NCBI GenBank assembly: GCA_039181495.1
Contig: JBCDCP010000069.1
Span: 1-16,236 of the forward strand
DNA length: 16,236 bases
Direction of reading: 5' to 3'
Origin: JBCDCP01 sp039181495
Lineage (GTDB): Bacteria; Pseudomonadota; Alphaproteobacteria; Rhizobiales; Tepidamorphaceae
A model generated the notes under the pieces. It ran no database searches. It was not told the DNA's origin and saw nothing but the letters and a program-made list of their open reading frames with translations. Below, in pieces: positions 1 to 7,651 of this stretch (the stretch's first letter is position 1; every line of letters starts with the position of its first letter). The translations under genes and the position numbers were made by a program.

Positions 1-804
1 GTCAACCACGATCCGAAATCCGAAAATGTCCGACAGTTTTTCGAACGAAAGGGACTTGCGCTGCAGCTTGCGCCAGATCGAGTAGGGACGTTTTTCTCGG
101 CCGGTGATGTCTCCATCGATACCGGCGATCCCCATGAGATCAGTCAGTTCCTCGGTGATCTCGGCGATAAGCAAGTCGGATTTAACCCGAAGCGAAGTCA
201 GCCGGCCGGTGATCATCGCGTAGGCTTCGGGCTGCAGCGTAATGAAGCTGAGATCCTCGAGTTCGTCGCGCATCCATTGGATGCCCATTCGGCCGGCCAG
301 CGGCGCATAGAGATCCATCGTCTCTTCGGCAATGCGCTGGCGTTTATTCTCCGGCACATAGCCAAGCGTGCGCATATTGTGCAGCCGGTCGGCGAGTTTG
401 ATCAGCAGGACCCGCACATCACGTGCCATGGCCAACAGGAGCTTGCGCAGGTTCTCCGCCTGTTTGGCCTCCCGCGTAACCCGGTCAAGTTTCTTGATCT
501 TGGTCAGGCCATCGACGAGCACCGCAATATCGCTGCCGAAGAGGTCGGTGATCTCCTCGATCGTCGCATCGGTGTCTTCGACGGTATCGTGCAACAACGC
601 GGCGACGATTGTTGCATCGTCGAGCTTCAGATCGGTGAGGATCCCGGCAACTTCCAGGGGGTGCGAGAAGTAAGGATCGCCCGACGCGCGCTTCTGAGCC
701 CCATGAGCACGCATGGCGTACACATAGGCTTTGTTGAGCAGCGCGTCATTGGTCTGCGGGTTGTACCGCCCGACGCGCTCCACCAATTCGTACTGGCGCA
801 TCAT
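1..804 (-). CDS. rsh: Bifunctional (p)ppGpp synthetase/hydrolase (RelA/SpoT homologue), 3' end cut by window edge
   Basis: Makes and degrades the alarmone (p)ppGpp in the cytoplasm during the stringent response. Only the first 268 residues are in the window. The N-terminal HD hydrolase domain is intact: H48 (in YFSHPLEVA), H72-D73 with E76-D77 (LLHDTVEDTD) and D139 (KLADRLHNMRTL) match the metal-binding and catalytic residues of Rel/Spo enzymes, so hydrolase activity is expected. The synthetase domain begins near residue 235 with GREKRPYSIWRK and DIFGFRIVV, then leaves the window. The start MMRQYELVERV at 804 is the usual alphaproteobacterial N-terminus; no clear Shine-Dalgarno precedes it. 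The gene lies 81 bp downstream of rpoZ on the same strand, a common pairing in proteobacteria, with a strong hairpin between the two. The TGS and ACT domains cannot be checked here. Confidence 0.95.
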   Translation of the reverse strand, partial: MMRQYELVERVGRYNPQTNDALLNKAYVYAMRAHGAQKRASGDPYFSHPLEVAGILTDLKLDDATIVAALLHDTVEDTDATIEEITDLFGSDIAVLVDGLTKIKKLDRVTREAKQAENLRKLLLAMARDVRVLLIKLADRLHNMRTLGYVPENKRQRIAEETMDLYAPLAGRMGIQWMRDELEDLSFITLQPEAYAMITGRLTSLRVKSDLLIAEITEELTDLMGIAGIDGDITGREKRPYSIWRKLQRKSLSFEKLSDIFGFRIVVD

Positions 805-831
805 GACGTTGATGTTAGCGCAGATCGCCAG

Positions 832-864
832 CCATGAAAGGGCGCATTGGCGCCCCCTTCATGG
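832..864 (-). other. Strong hairpin in the rpoZ-rel intergenic gap
   Basis: CCATGAA and GGGCGC on one side pair with GCGCCC and TTCATGG on the other: 13 base pairs, a 1x2 internal loop and a 4-nt apical loop. Read on the minus strand it follows the rpoZ stop by about 20 nt and ends 27 nt before the rel start codon. No run of T follows it on the minus strand, so it is not a canonical intrinsic terminator. It could be an RNA 3'-end or processing structure for rpoZ, or a structure affecting rel translation. Confidence 0.6.
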
Positions 865-885
865 CGGTCTTTGTTGTGAGGCCTA

Positions 886-1263
886 TCAGTCGTCGCGTTC
901 AGGCGGCGTGAGCCCTTCGAGCTTTTGCAGGAACTCTTCTTCGCTGATGGCGCCGAAACGCTCGCCCTCGCCTTCGCTCTCACCATCCGGCGCGTCGATT
1001 TCTTCGCCATCGAGCTCTTCTTCAGGCTCATCAACCTCGACCTGGGTTTGAAGCGAGTGTATGAGGTCCTCGCGCAGGTCTTCCGGCGATAGCGTCTCGT
1101 CGGCGATCTCGCGCAGCGCCACCACGGGATTCTTGTCCCGATCACGATCAATGGTAATCGGCGCCCCTGTCGAGATCATTCGAGCACGATGACTGGCCAA
1201 CAAGACCAGTTCAAATCGGTTATCGACCTTGTCAACGCAGTCTTCAACGGTCACTCGGGCCAT
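886..1263 (-). CDS. rpoZ: RNA polymerase omega subunit
   Basis: Small subunit that helps fold and assemble the beta' subunit of RNA polymerase. The 125-aa product opens with MARVTVEDCVDKVDNRFELV and continues LASHRARMISTGA and NPVVALREIAD, the conserved core of omega. The C-terminal half is a long acidic tail (about residues 75-105) ending in ISEEEFLQKLEGLTPPERDD, a tail motif common in alphaproteobacterial omega. I chose the ATG at 1263 because the family starts MARVTVEDC and GGAG lies 6 nt upstream; an in-frame ATG at 1320 would add 19 residues unlike the family. A plausible promoter lies about 100 bp upstream. rel follows downstream on the same strand. Confidence 0.96.
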   Translation of the reverse strand: MARVTVEDCVDKVDNRFELVLLASHRARMISTGAPITIDRDRDKNPVVALREIADETLSPEDLREDLIHSLQTQVEVDEPEEELDGEEIDAPDGESEGEGERFGAISEEEFLQKLEGLTPPERDD

Positions 1264-1616
1264 GGGGCGCTCCAGATTGCCAGGGCTTGCGGCGGAATCA
1301 GTTTCACTGGCCAGCTTCAAGGCGGCCAGCCTACGTTAATCCCAACTCAGCGGATTGATCGGCTTATAGGCGAGCAATCACGCCACATCAACCACCCTTG
1401 CACTGACCGCATAGCGGCTAAACGTTTCGGAACCGCCACATGACAACATGATTTGGCCAAACATCACCGCCAGCATTCGCGATCATCTACGGGGTAAAAG
1501 TGGATAAGCAGATAAACCGGTTGGTGGGCTGGACCATTGGTACCGACCTCCGGCAACTAACCTCAGATAACAATTTATCGCCTAACTCGATCCGGGCGCG
1601 AAACGGCAACAACTAC
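1264..1616. other. Divergent intergenic region between rpoZ and the NYN-domain gene
   Basis: This 353-bp gap separates two genes transcribed away from each other. It holds the candidate rpoZ promoter. No convincing promoter was found for the plus-strand gene; GATAA-caat-TTATC at 1566-1579 is a short AT-rich inverted repeat about 40 bp before its start. Open frames here (for example a GTG-started extension of the NYN gene from 1500) do not look like protein. Confidence 0.5.
1363..1391 (-). promoter_or_regulatory. Candidate sigma-70 promoter for rpoZ
   Basis: On the minus strand TTGATG (1386-1391) and TATAAG (1363-1368) are separated by exactly 17 bp. Transcription would start near 1356 and give a leader of about 93 nt before the rpoZ ATG. 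It is the only good -35/-10 pair I found on this strand in the gap. Confidence 0.45.
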
Positions 1617-2249
1617 ATGAACTTCCACAATCTTGAACGCGTCGCCGTCTTTATTGACGGGGCCAATCTCTACTCAACGGCGCGCGGCCTCAACATCGAC
1701 ATAGACTTTCGCAAGCTGCTCAGCCTATTCCAGGAGACGGCCTATTTGGTTCGTGCCTACTACTACACGGCACTGGCCGAAGATCAGGAGTATTCCTCGG
1801 TCCGGCCCTTGATCGATTGGCTCGACTACAATGGTTACACGGTCGTGACCAAGCCAATGAAGGAGTTCACTGATTCGCTTGGGCGCCGGAAGGTCAAAGG
1901 CAACATGGACACCGAATTGACGATTGACGTCATGGAATTGTCCGATCAGGTCGATCATATCGTCATTTTTTCCGGAGATGGTGACTTCAGGCGGCTGGTC
2001 GAAGCCGTCCAGCGCAAAGGCAAGCGCGTTACGGTTGCTTCGACACTGAAAACGCAGCCGCCGATGATCGCCGATGAGCTTCGCCGACAGGCCGATCACT
2101 TCATCGAAATCGCCGCCATCCTAGACAAGATCGCCCGTGCACCAGGCGAGCGCCCTCCCCGTCGGACATCGGATGACGATGAACCCAATGGCAACATGGC
2201 AGAGGATGACGACTTCATGGACAGCGGCGAAGCGTTCGCTGATCGCTAG
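1617..2249 (+). CDS. LabA-like NYN-domain protein (putative PIN-fold ribonuclease)
   Basis: A 210-aa protein of the NYN family (LabA/DUF88), a PIN-like nuclease fold expected to cut RNA with metal-binding acidic residues. The motifs are in order: FIDGANLYST with D14 and N17, YYYTALAEDQEYSS around 48-61, KVKGNMDTELTIDVM with D98 and D104, and FSGDGDF with D121 and D123. PPMIADELRRQADHF closes the domain. After about residue 180 the chain is hydrophilic and acidic, probably disordered. Family members start just before the FIDGAN strand, so I chose the ATG at 1617; the frame is open back to a GTG at 1500 but those 39 residues do not resemble the family. There is no strong ribosome binding site. 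The uracil-DNA glycosylase gene starts 33 bp after the stop, so the two are probably co-transcribed. RNA substrate unknown. Confidence 0.88.
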   Translation: MNFHNLERVAVFIDGANLYSTARGLNIDIDFRKLLSLFQETAYLVRAYYYTALAEDQEYSSVRPLIDWLDYNGYTVVTKPMKEFTDSLGRRKVKGNMDTELTIDVMELSDQVDHIVIFSGDGDFRRLVEAVQRKGKRVTVASTLKTQPPMIADELRRQADHFIEIAAILDKIARAPGERPPRRTSDDDEPNGNMAEDDDFMDSGEAFADR

Positions 2250-2282
2250 GTCGCACGTTCTTCAAAGACGCTGCCAAAGCCG

Positions 2283-2927
2283 ATGCTGAATGTAACAGGC
2301 CTCGAACCGAGATCCGATTGCGTTCTTTGCCCGCGATTGGCGCAATTCCGTGCTGATAACCGTGTTCTTCGCCCTGAATTCTTCAATGCGCCAGTTCCGA
2401 ATTTTGGCCAGGGTGGCGCACGCCTCCTGATCGTCGGCCTGGCACCCGGACTGAAAGGTGCAAACCGCACCGGACGGCCTTTCACCGGGGATTATGCTGG
2501 GGATCTGCTCTACGACGTGCTCATCCAAACTGGATTGGCGACCGGCCTGTACGACAAGCGGCCTGACGATGGGCTCACCCTAGAGAACTGCCTGATCACC
2601 AATGCTGTTCGCTGCGTCCCGCCACAGAACAAGCCAACACCCGGCGAAATCCGCACCTGCAACGGTTTCCTGATGGCGACCCTCGACCAGGGACCCAATC
2701 TTCGCGCAATCCTCACACTCGGCCGCATTGCCCATGAGGCAACGCTACGTGCTCTCGGCGACAAACCTTCGGCCTACAAATTCGCGCACGGTGCGGTGCA
2801 TACGGTGGGCGATCTTCGCATGGTCAACAGCTATCATTGCTCGCGCTACAACACGCAGACCGGACGGCTGACGCGGTCCATGTTCATCGATGCGGTGAAC
2901 ACAGCCAAGAAAGCGGCAGGGCTCTGA
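2283..2927 (+). CDS. Family 5 (UDGb-type) Fe-S uracil-DNA glycosylase
   Basis: Removes uracil and probably other deaminated bases from DNA at the first step of base-excision repair. The 214-aa sequence has four cysteines placed for a 4Fe-4S cluster: C13-x2-C16 near the N-terminus, then C111 and C126 with 14 residues between. Motif 1 is GLAPGLKGANRTGRPFTGD (52-70), as in family 5, where the usual polar catalytic residue of families 1 and 4 is absent. Motif 2 is YHCSRYNTQTGRL (184-196), carrying H185, S187 and N190. Length is normal for the family. It follows the NYN gene by 33 bp and converges on the peroxiredoxin gene with only 11 bp between the stop codons; no terminator is visible in that gap. 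Assignment to family 5 rather than family 4 rests on motif 1 and NTxTGRL. Confidence 0.9.
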   Translation: MLNVTGLEPRSDCVLCPRLAQFRADNRVLRPEFFNAPVPNFGQGGARLLIVGLAPGLKGANRTGRPFTGDYAGDLLYDVLIQTGLATGLYDKRPDDGLTLENCLITNAVRCVPPQNKPTPGEIRTCNGFLMATLDQGPNLRAILTLGRIAHEATLRALGDKPSAYKFAHGAVHTVGDLRMVNSYHCSRYNTQTGRLTRSMFIDAVNTAKKAAGL

Positions 2928-2938
2928 CCGTCAGCGCC

Positions 2939-3508
2939 TCAGACAGGCACCGGGTTACCGGTCAACCACTCAAGCACATCACCAGCGTTCCGGTCAGGCG
3001 GGAAGACCGGATAGAAGCAATGCGTGATGACGCCGTCATCGATGATCAGGGCCATCCGCTTGTAAAGGCGCATTCCATCAGCCGAAAACTCTGGTATTGC
3101 CAACGCTTCTCCCAGGTCGTGCCTTGCATCAGAGAGCAGAAGGAACGGCAGATGCAGCCGGTCGGCTGCCTCCTGCTGATAGCCGGTTTCTTGCGTTGAC
3201 AGCCCAAATACATGGGTCGCACCAGCGGCTTTCAGTTCGCCAAAGTGATCGCGGAATGCGCAGGACTGTGGGGTACAGCCGCGGGCACCGGGAATCTCGT
3301 CCCAGCCATCCGGCAGTGCTGTGCCCGGCTGGCCGGTCATGGGATAGATGTAAAGCACGGTCCTGCCGGCCAAGGCTGAGAGGTCGACCATACGGCCGTC
3401 CGTCGCCGGCAAGTCCATATCGGGCAACCTGGTACCGGGCAGATGCTGCGCTGCTCCGTCATCCTCTGGAGCAGGCAGGTCGTCAGGAAGATCGCTCAGG
3501 TTCTGCAT
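2939..3508 (-). CDS. Peroxiredoxin (AhpC/TSA superfamily, PrxQ-like cysteine pair)
   Basis: Thiol peroxidase predicted to reduce hydrogen peroxide and organic hydroperoxides in the cytoplasm; there is no signal peptide. The 189-aa protein has a thioredoxin fold: LPDMDLPATDGRMVDLSAL, then VLYIYPMTGQPG (51-62), then ARGCTPQSCAFRDHF (75-89) with C78 as likely peroxidatic and C83 as likely resolving cysteine, the C-x4-C spacing of PrxQ/BCP enzymes. Compared with classical PrxQ there is an insertion of about 12 residues between the YPMTG strand and the first cysteine. FGLSTQETGYQQEAADRLHL and FYPVFPPDRN are further family blocks. It starts 9 bp after the smpB stop, so it is the last gene of a dapA-smpB-peroxiredoxin unit. 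The functional link to smpB is unclear. Confidence 0.88.
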   Translation of the reverse strand: MQNLSDLPDDLPAPEDDGAAQHLPGTRLPDMDLPATDGRMVDLSALAGRTVLYIYPMTGQPGTALPDGWDEIPGARGCTPQSCAFRDHFGELKAAGATHVFGLSTQETGYQQEAADRLHLPFLLLSDARHDLGEALAIPEFSADGMRLYKRMALIIDDGVITHCFYPVFPPDRNAGDVLEWLTGNPVPV

Positions 3509-3517
3509 CAGGTCTCA

Positions 3518-4009
3518 CTATCCACGTTCGCGCATCAGCCGCGCCTTGTCCCGCTCCCAATCGCGGCGTTTCTCTGTCTCGCGCTTGTCATACGTCTTCT
3601 TGCCGCGCGCCAGTGCCAATTCCAGCTTCGCGCGGCCCTGCTCATTAAAGTAGAGCTTGACCGGAATGATCGACATGCCTTCGCGCTGCACAGCACCGAG
3701 CAACCGGTTGATCTCACGCCGGTGAAGCAACAGCCGTCTTGGCCTGCGCGCTTCATGGTTGAAGCGGTTCGCTGGCTCGTATTCCGGGATATAGGCGTTG
3801 AACAGAAACAACTCGTCGCCAGATGGCCCGGCATAGGATTCCGAGATCGTCGCCCGCCCCTCGCGCAGCGATTTCACCTCCGTCCCAAACAGCTGGATGC
3901 CGGCTTCAAATGTGTCCTTGAACTCATAGTCAAAGCGTGCACGGCGATTGTCAGCAACGATGCGACGGCCGCCGGGCGCGCTCTGTGAGCTCTTCTTTTT
4001 CTGCGCCAT
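3518..4009 (-). CDS. smpB: SsrA-binding protein SmpB
   Basis: Binds tmRNA and delivers it to stalled ribosomes in trans-translation. The 163-aa product carries the whole family signature: IVADNRRARFDYEFKDTFEA (18-37), GTEVKSLREGRATISESYA, NAYIPEYEPANRFNHEARRP, LLLHRREINRL, IIPVKLYFNEQGRAKLELAL, and a basic C-terminal tail KKTYDKRETEKRRDWERDKA that enters the ribosomal A site. The N-terminus is a short lysine/serine stretch typical of alphaproteobacteria. The ATG at 4009 has AGGA about 9 nt upstream. It lies 39 bp downstream of dapA and 9 bp upstream of the peroxiredoxin gene on the same strand. No tmRNA gene was seen in the window. Confidence 0.97.
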   Translation of the reverse strand: MAQKKKSSQSAPGGRRIVADNRRARFDYEFKDTFEAGIQLFGTEVKSLREGRATISESYAGPSGDELFLFNAYIPEYEPANRFNHEARRPRRLLLHRREINRLLGAVQREGMSIIPVKLYFNEQGRAKLELALARGKKTYDKRETEKRRDWERDKARLMRERG

Positions 4010-4048
4010 AACGCTTCATCCTGCTTGGCAACTCCCACCGGGATGAGC

Positions 4049-4930
4049 CTAGGCGTTGAGAAGGCCGGCGTGAGTCATTGCAGCACGAACCTGCTGCTGC
4101 ACACCCTCTGATACCGGCGCAAGCGGCAAACGAATATCGGGCGAGCACTTGCCCAGGAGTGAACAGGCATATTTGACCGGTGCCGGGCTCGTTTCCAGGA
4201 ACAGCGCCTGATGCAATGGGATCAGCTTGTCCTGAATATCCAGCGCGGTCTCGAAATCGCCCTTCAGTGTCGCCTCCTGGAATTCCGAGCAGAGCTTTGG
4301 AGCAACATTGGCCGTGACCGAGATGCAGCCCCTGCCGCCATGGGCATTGAATGCGAGCGCCGTACCGTCTTCGCCGGAAACCTGGATGAAATCGGATCCG
4401 CAGGCCGCGCGCTGCAGCGACACACGCATCAGGTTGGCTGTCGCATCCTTGACCCCGATGATGTTCGAACATTCATCGTTGAGCCGGGCAATGGTCTCAA
4501 CCGAGATGTCGGTCACGGTGCGTCCCGGCACGTTGTAGATGAACACCGGGATGTCGATGGCCTCAGCAAGCGCCTTGTAGTGCAGAAACAGTCCTTCCTG
4601 CGTCGGCCGGTTGTAATAGGGGCAGACTGCGAGAACGGCATCCGCACCCGCTTCCTGCGCGTGCTGGGCCAGTTCGATCGACTCAACGGTGTTGTTCGAT
4701 CCAGCCCCTGCAATCACCGGCACACGCTTGTTCGCAACTTCAACACACAGCGACACCGCCCGTTTGTGTTCGGGATGGCTCAATGTCGGGGACTCGCCGG
4801 TAGTTCCAACCGGAACCAACCCGTGAGTGCCCTCATCGATCTGCCAGTCGATAAAGGCGGCATATGCGTCTTCATCAACCGATCCATTGCGGAACGGTGT
4901 GATAAGCGCGGGCATTGAGCCATGAAACAT
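4049..4930 (-). CDS. dapA: 4-hydroxy-tetrahydrodipicolinate synthase
   Basis: Condenses pyruvate with aspartate semialdehyde, the first committed step of lysine and meso-diaminopimelate synthesis, and so feeds peptidoglycan building. The 293-aa TIM-barrel enzyme has the full active site by comparison with E. coli: T43-T44 in VGTTGESPTL, Y106 in PYYNRPTQEG, Y132 and R137 in FIYNVPGRT, and Schiff-base K161 in GVKDATANL. Family members start MFxGSxPALxTPF, which fixes the ATG at 4930; GGAG sits unusually close, 2 nt before it. An upstream in-frame ATG at 5086 would add 52 residues that do not resemble the family. It is the first gene of the dapA-smpB-peroxiredoxin run and is divergent from the lytic transglycosylase gene. 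Confidence 0.97.
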   Translation of the reverse strand: MFHGSMPALITPFRNGSVDEDAYAAFIDWQIDEGTHGLVPVGTTGESPTLSHPEHKRAVSLCVEVANKRVPVIAGAGSNNTVESIELAQHAQEAGADAVLAVCPYYNRPTQEGLFLHYKALAEAIDIPVFIYNVPGRTVTDISVETIARLNDECSNIIGVKDATANLMRVSLQRAACGSDFIQVSGEDGTALAFNAHGGRGCISVTANVAPKLCSEFQEATLKGDFETALDIQDKLIPLHQALFLETSPAPVKYACSLLGKCSPDIRLPLAPVSEGVQQQVRAAMTHAGLLNA

Positions 4931-5295
4931 GACGGACTCCGTACAGAAATTGAGCCGCGGTCGTAGCCAAAACACCACCGCGCACAAGAGCGGCGGACCA
5001 TAGTCCGCACATGCCCAAGCCGCAATCCGCCACCATTGATTTGAGCGATTTGATCCAATGGCAGCGCAGTTAAGCGCTACGGGCAAACGTCACCGAAGGT
5101 GGACTGGAAACGCTTCCCTAACCCTGTTGCCCGAGTATCGCCTCAAAACGTGCGCAATGACACAGTCAGGGCGCCTTCAGACTGTTACACTTCAAGCGTG
5201 TCCTGAATCGGCCAATACGACAATATTAGAGCGCATGCGCTCAGGTCTTGTCTGCAAGCGCGAGATGGAAACCGAACCGTCTCTGGGAGAACGCC
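4931..5295. other. Divergent regulatory region between dapA and the lytic transglycosylase gene
   Basis: A 365-bp gap with no convincing gene. On the dapA side GCGGAC-cata-GTCCGC (4993-5008) is a 6-bp perfect inverted repeat that would form a hairpin in the dapA leader or act as an operator. CCATTG (5033-5038) and CAATGG (5056-5061) form a wider inverted repeat. On the transglycosylase side there is a 14-bp perfect palindrome at 5229-5242. I found no strong -35/-10 pair on either strand; the best -10-like string is TATTAG at 5224-5229 just before the palindrome, without a good -35. Confidence 0.45.
5229..5242. repeat. Perfect 14-bp palindrome upstream of the lytic transglycosylase gene
   Basis: GAGCGCATGCGCTC is an exact palindrome with no spacer, 54 bp before the transglycosylase start codon. 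Its position suits an operator for a dimeric regulator, but no second copy was noticed in the window and GC-rich palindromes can occur by chance. Confidence 0.35.
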
Positions 5296-7590
5296 ATGCG
5301 CGCCTTTGCCTTCAGCCTTGCTGCAGCCAGCTTCGCGATCTTTGGAGTCGCGCCGGTCAAAGCGCAAACGGCTGACGGAATTGGCAATCTCATTGAGCAA
5401 CAATTCCAGGCGCTGGGCCACGGACAGACCACACCAGCGGCCACCGGCACCTTGCTGCCGCCCAGTACGATACCCAATGCGGCCATCCCGCAAGCTCCAA
5501 TCCCACAGGCACACCCGGCTCAACCGCCCGCTGCTGCACCTGCCGTTGCCCCCGCCGTAGCGCTGCCCGAACTGGCACCAATGCCTCCGATCCGGCCCAT
5601 CCCTCGTTCGACGGGCAGTGCGCAGACTGGCTCACTTCTGGCAACGATACCCCAGCCACAGGCCGCCTGGACGCCACGGCGGTCACAATCGGCCAATATC
5701 CCAAACGGCGAGCGGCAAAAGGCAATCAACGCATTGAAGGCGCTTGATGGCAACGACAACGCCCGCGCCTTGCGGATCATCGAGACGATCAGTCACCCGA
5801 CTGCGAGGGCGGCCGCTGAATATGCCTGGTTAAGGGACGGTGACAGCGCAATTACAGTCGATCGCCTCGCCCGCTTCCTGACGCAAAACCCAGATTTTCC
5901 GCAAGAACGGCTGCGCCGGATCTTCGAGCAGCGCCTATTGGATGAAGCACCACAGGCCCAGTCTGTGCTTCACCTGATGACGCTGTTGCCGCCAACAACC
6001 GGCGCGGGACAGCTCGCACTCGCCATCGCCCAGGATTCAACCGGAAACCGCCAGGCCGCAGCCCAAACGCTACGCGCCACCTGGCGTGCGGGGGGATTGT
6101 ATGGCCGGCGCCACGAAGAATCTGCCCTTCGTCGTTTCGGCAATATCCTGTCGAAGGAAGACCACAAAGCCCGTATGGACGTGCTGCTATACCGCGAAGA
6201 CAACACCTCTGGGCTACGCGCAGCCGGCTATGTGGGTGGCGCCCAAAAGGCACTGGGTGAGGCCTGGGTCGCGGTCGACAAACGGGCGGGCAATGCCGGC
6301 GCGTTGGTGCGTGCCGTGCCGCGCTCCGCACGGCGCGATCCCGCTTACTCTTACATCGAGGGTCGCTGGCTGCGCCGCACGGGCAAAGAACTGGAAGCTG
6401 CGCGCCGGTTCGCTGATGCCCCCACGCAAGGCATCGTCGATGGTGATGCCTGGTGGATCGAGCGGCGTCTGGTGGCGCGGCATGCTATCGAGAAGGGCAA
6501 TCCGCAGCTGGCCTATCAGGTGGCAAGCCGCCATGGTGCGCAAAAGAACTCGCTGTTCATCGAGGCCGAGTTTCATGCCGGATGGATTGCGCTGCGCTTT
6601 CTCAACGATCCGCGCATAGCCCTGTCTCACTTCCAGCGTATGACCCAGGCCGCGCGAACACCCATCTCACACGCAAGAAGCCACTACTGGCTCGGTCGCG
6701 CCTATCTCGCCTTGGGGGATCAGGGTCGTGCAGTGCAAGCCTATCAAACCGCCGCGCGTTTCCCGACGGCCTATTATGGGCAGCTGGCCCTGAACGGGCT
6801 CGGCCAAGCGGCTATCACCATCGCGCCTCCACCGGCGATCGATGCATCACTGGCCACCTCTCCGCCGCTTCAGGCAATCGAAATCTATGCAGCCGCTAAT
6901 CGGCCCTGGCACGCGACATCGGTGTTCTATGATCTGCGCAAAAGGCTGACCAACCCTGCCGAGATCGCCTATATTGCACATCGTGCCGGCGAGTTGCGCT
7001 TGCCGAACATGCAGGTGCGCATCGGCAAGGAAGCCATGCAACGCGGGCTGCCCTTTGACCGTCATGCCTTTCCGGTCGGCACGGTGCCCGATGTTGCGGG
7101 CGATGGCCGCCCCGAAATGCCGCTCGTCTACGCCATTGCGCGGCAGGAGAGCGAGTTCAACGCCAAAGCCCGCAGTCCGGCAGGCGCATTGGGTCTGATG
7201 CAGGTCATGCCGGCAACAGGTCGGGGCATCGCGCGCAATAACGGCTGGCGGTTCGACCAGAACAAGCTGGCGTCAGATCCCGCATACAACACCCGTTTTG
7301 GTGCAACCTATCTTGGACGAAGGATCGGTCAGTTCGACGGCTCCTACATCCTGGCCATTGCCAGTTACAATGCTGGTAAGGGCCGGGTCGACGAGTGGAT
7401 TGAACGTCTTGGCGATCCACGCAGAGCCGATGTCGACCCGATCGATTGGGTTGAGCTCATCCCCTTCACCGAGACGCGGAATTATGTCATGCGAGTTATG
7501 GAAAACCTGCAGGTCTATCGCGTGCTCCTGACGGGGCGCGCCGACAGACTTGCAATCAATGCCGATCTGAGCCGGGGGATCGCGAACTGA
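5296..7590 (+). CDS. slt: Soluble lytic murein transglycosylase (Slt family)
   Basis: Periplasmic enzyme that cleaves the MurNAc-GlcNAc bond of peptidoglycan with formation of 1,6-anhydro ends. The 764-aa protein begins with a signal peptide (1-23, cleavage after VKA). A proline/alanine-rich linker covers roughly residues 55-115. A long helical region follows, as in the ring-forming superhelix of Slt70. The SLT catalytic domain is at about 605-745: YAIARQESEF with catalytic E618, SPAGALGLMQVMPATG (627-642), and IASYNAGKGRV with Y691-N692. ETRNYVMRVMENLQVYR closes the domain. I chose the ATG at 5296 because it gives a clean signal peptide and GGGAGA lies 5 nt before it; an ATG at 5248 would add 16 residues in front. 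The gene is divergent from dapA, which makes a peptidoglycan precursor. Confidence 0.93.
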   Translation: MRAFAFSLAAASFAIFGVAPVKAQTADGIGNLIEQQFQALGHGQTTPAATGTLLPPSTIPNAAIPQAPIPQAHPAQPPAAAPAVAPAVALPELAPMPPIRPIPRSTGSAQTGSLLATIPQPQAAWTPRRSQSANIPNGERQKAINALKALDGNDNARALRIIETISHPTARAAAEYAWLRDGDSAITVDRLARFLTQNPDFPQERLRRIFEQRLLDEAPQAQSVLHLMTLLPPTTGAGQLALAIAQDSTGNRQAAAQTLRATWRAGGLYGRRHEESALRRFGNILSKEDHKARMDVLLYREDNTSGLRAAGYVGGAQKALGEAWVAVDKRAGNAGALVRAVPRSARRDPAYSYIEGRWLRRTGKELEAARRFADAPTQGIVDGDAWWIERRLVARHAIEKGNPQLAYQVASRHGAQKNSLFIEAEFHAGWIALRFLNDPRIALSHFQRMTQAARTPISHARSHYWLGRAYLALGDQGRAVQAYQTAARFPTAYYGQLALNGLGQAAITIAPPPAIDASLATSPPLQAIEIYAAANRPWHATSVFYDLRKRLTNPAEIAYIAHRAGELRLPNMQVRIGKEAMQRGLPFDRHAFPVGTVPDVAGDGRPEMPLVYAIARQESEFNAKARSPAGALGLMQVMPATGRGIARNNGWRFDQNKLASDPAYNTRFGATYLGRRIGQFDGSYILAIASYNAGKGRVDEWIERLGDPRRADVDPIDWVELIPFTETRNYVMRVMENLQVYRVLLTGRADRLAINADLSRGIAN

Positions 7591-7651
7591 TCGCCTGGCA
7601 CGATCACCGCTCAGTGTTCCGGCCTGAGTTGACCAGAGAGATCAGAACGTG

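Noticed and set aside
277..837. Plus-strand open frame of 186 codons
   Set aside because: It lies antisense to the rel gene, whose hydrolase motifs are unmistakable on the other strand; the plus frame has no recognisable motif.
1500..1616. GTG-started N-terminal extension of the NYN protein
   Set aside because: The 39 added residues do not resemble the family, which starts directly before the FIDGAN strand.
5033..5061. CCATTG...CAATGG inverted repeat upstream of dapA as an operator
   Set aside because: Six-base arms with a 17-bp spacer are expected by chance in a gap of this size and nothing else supports the site.
4931..5086. 52-residue N-terminal extension of DapA
   Set aside because: DapA proteins start at MFxGSxPAL; the extension is tryptophan- and cysteine-rich and unlike a targeting signal for this cytoplasmic enzyme.
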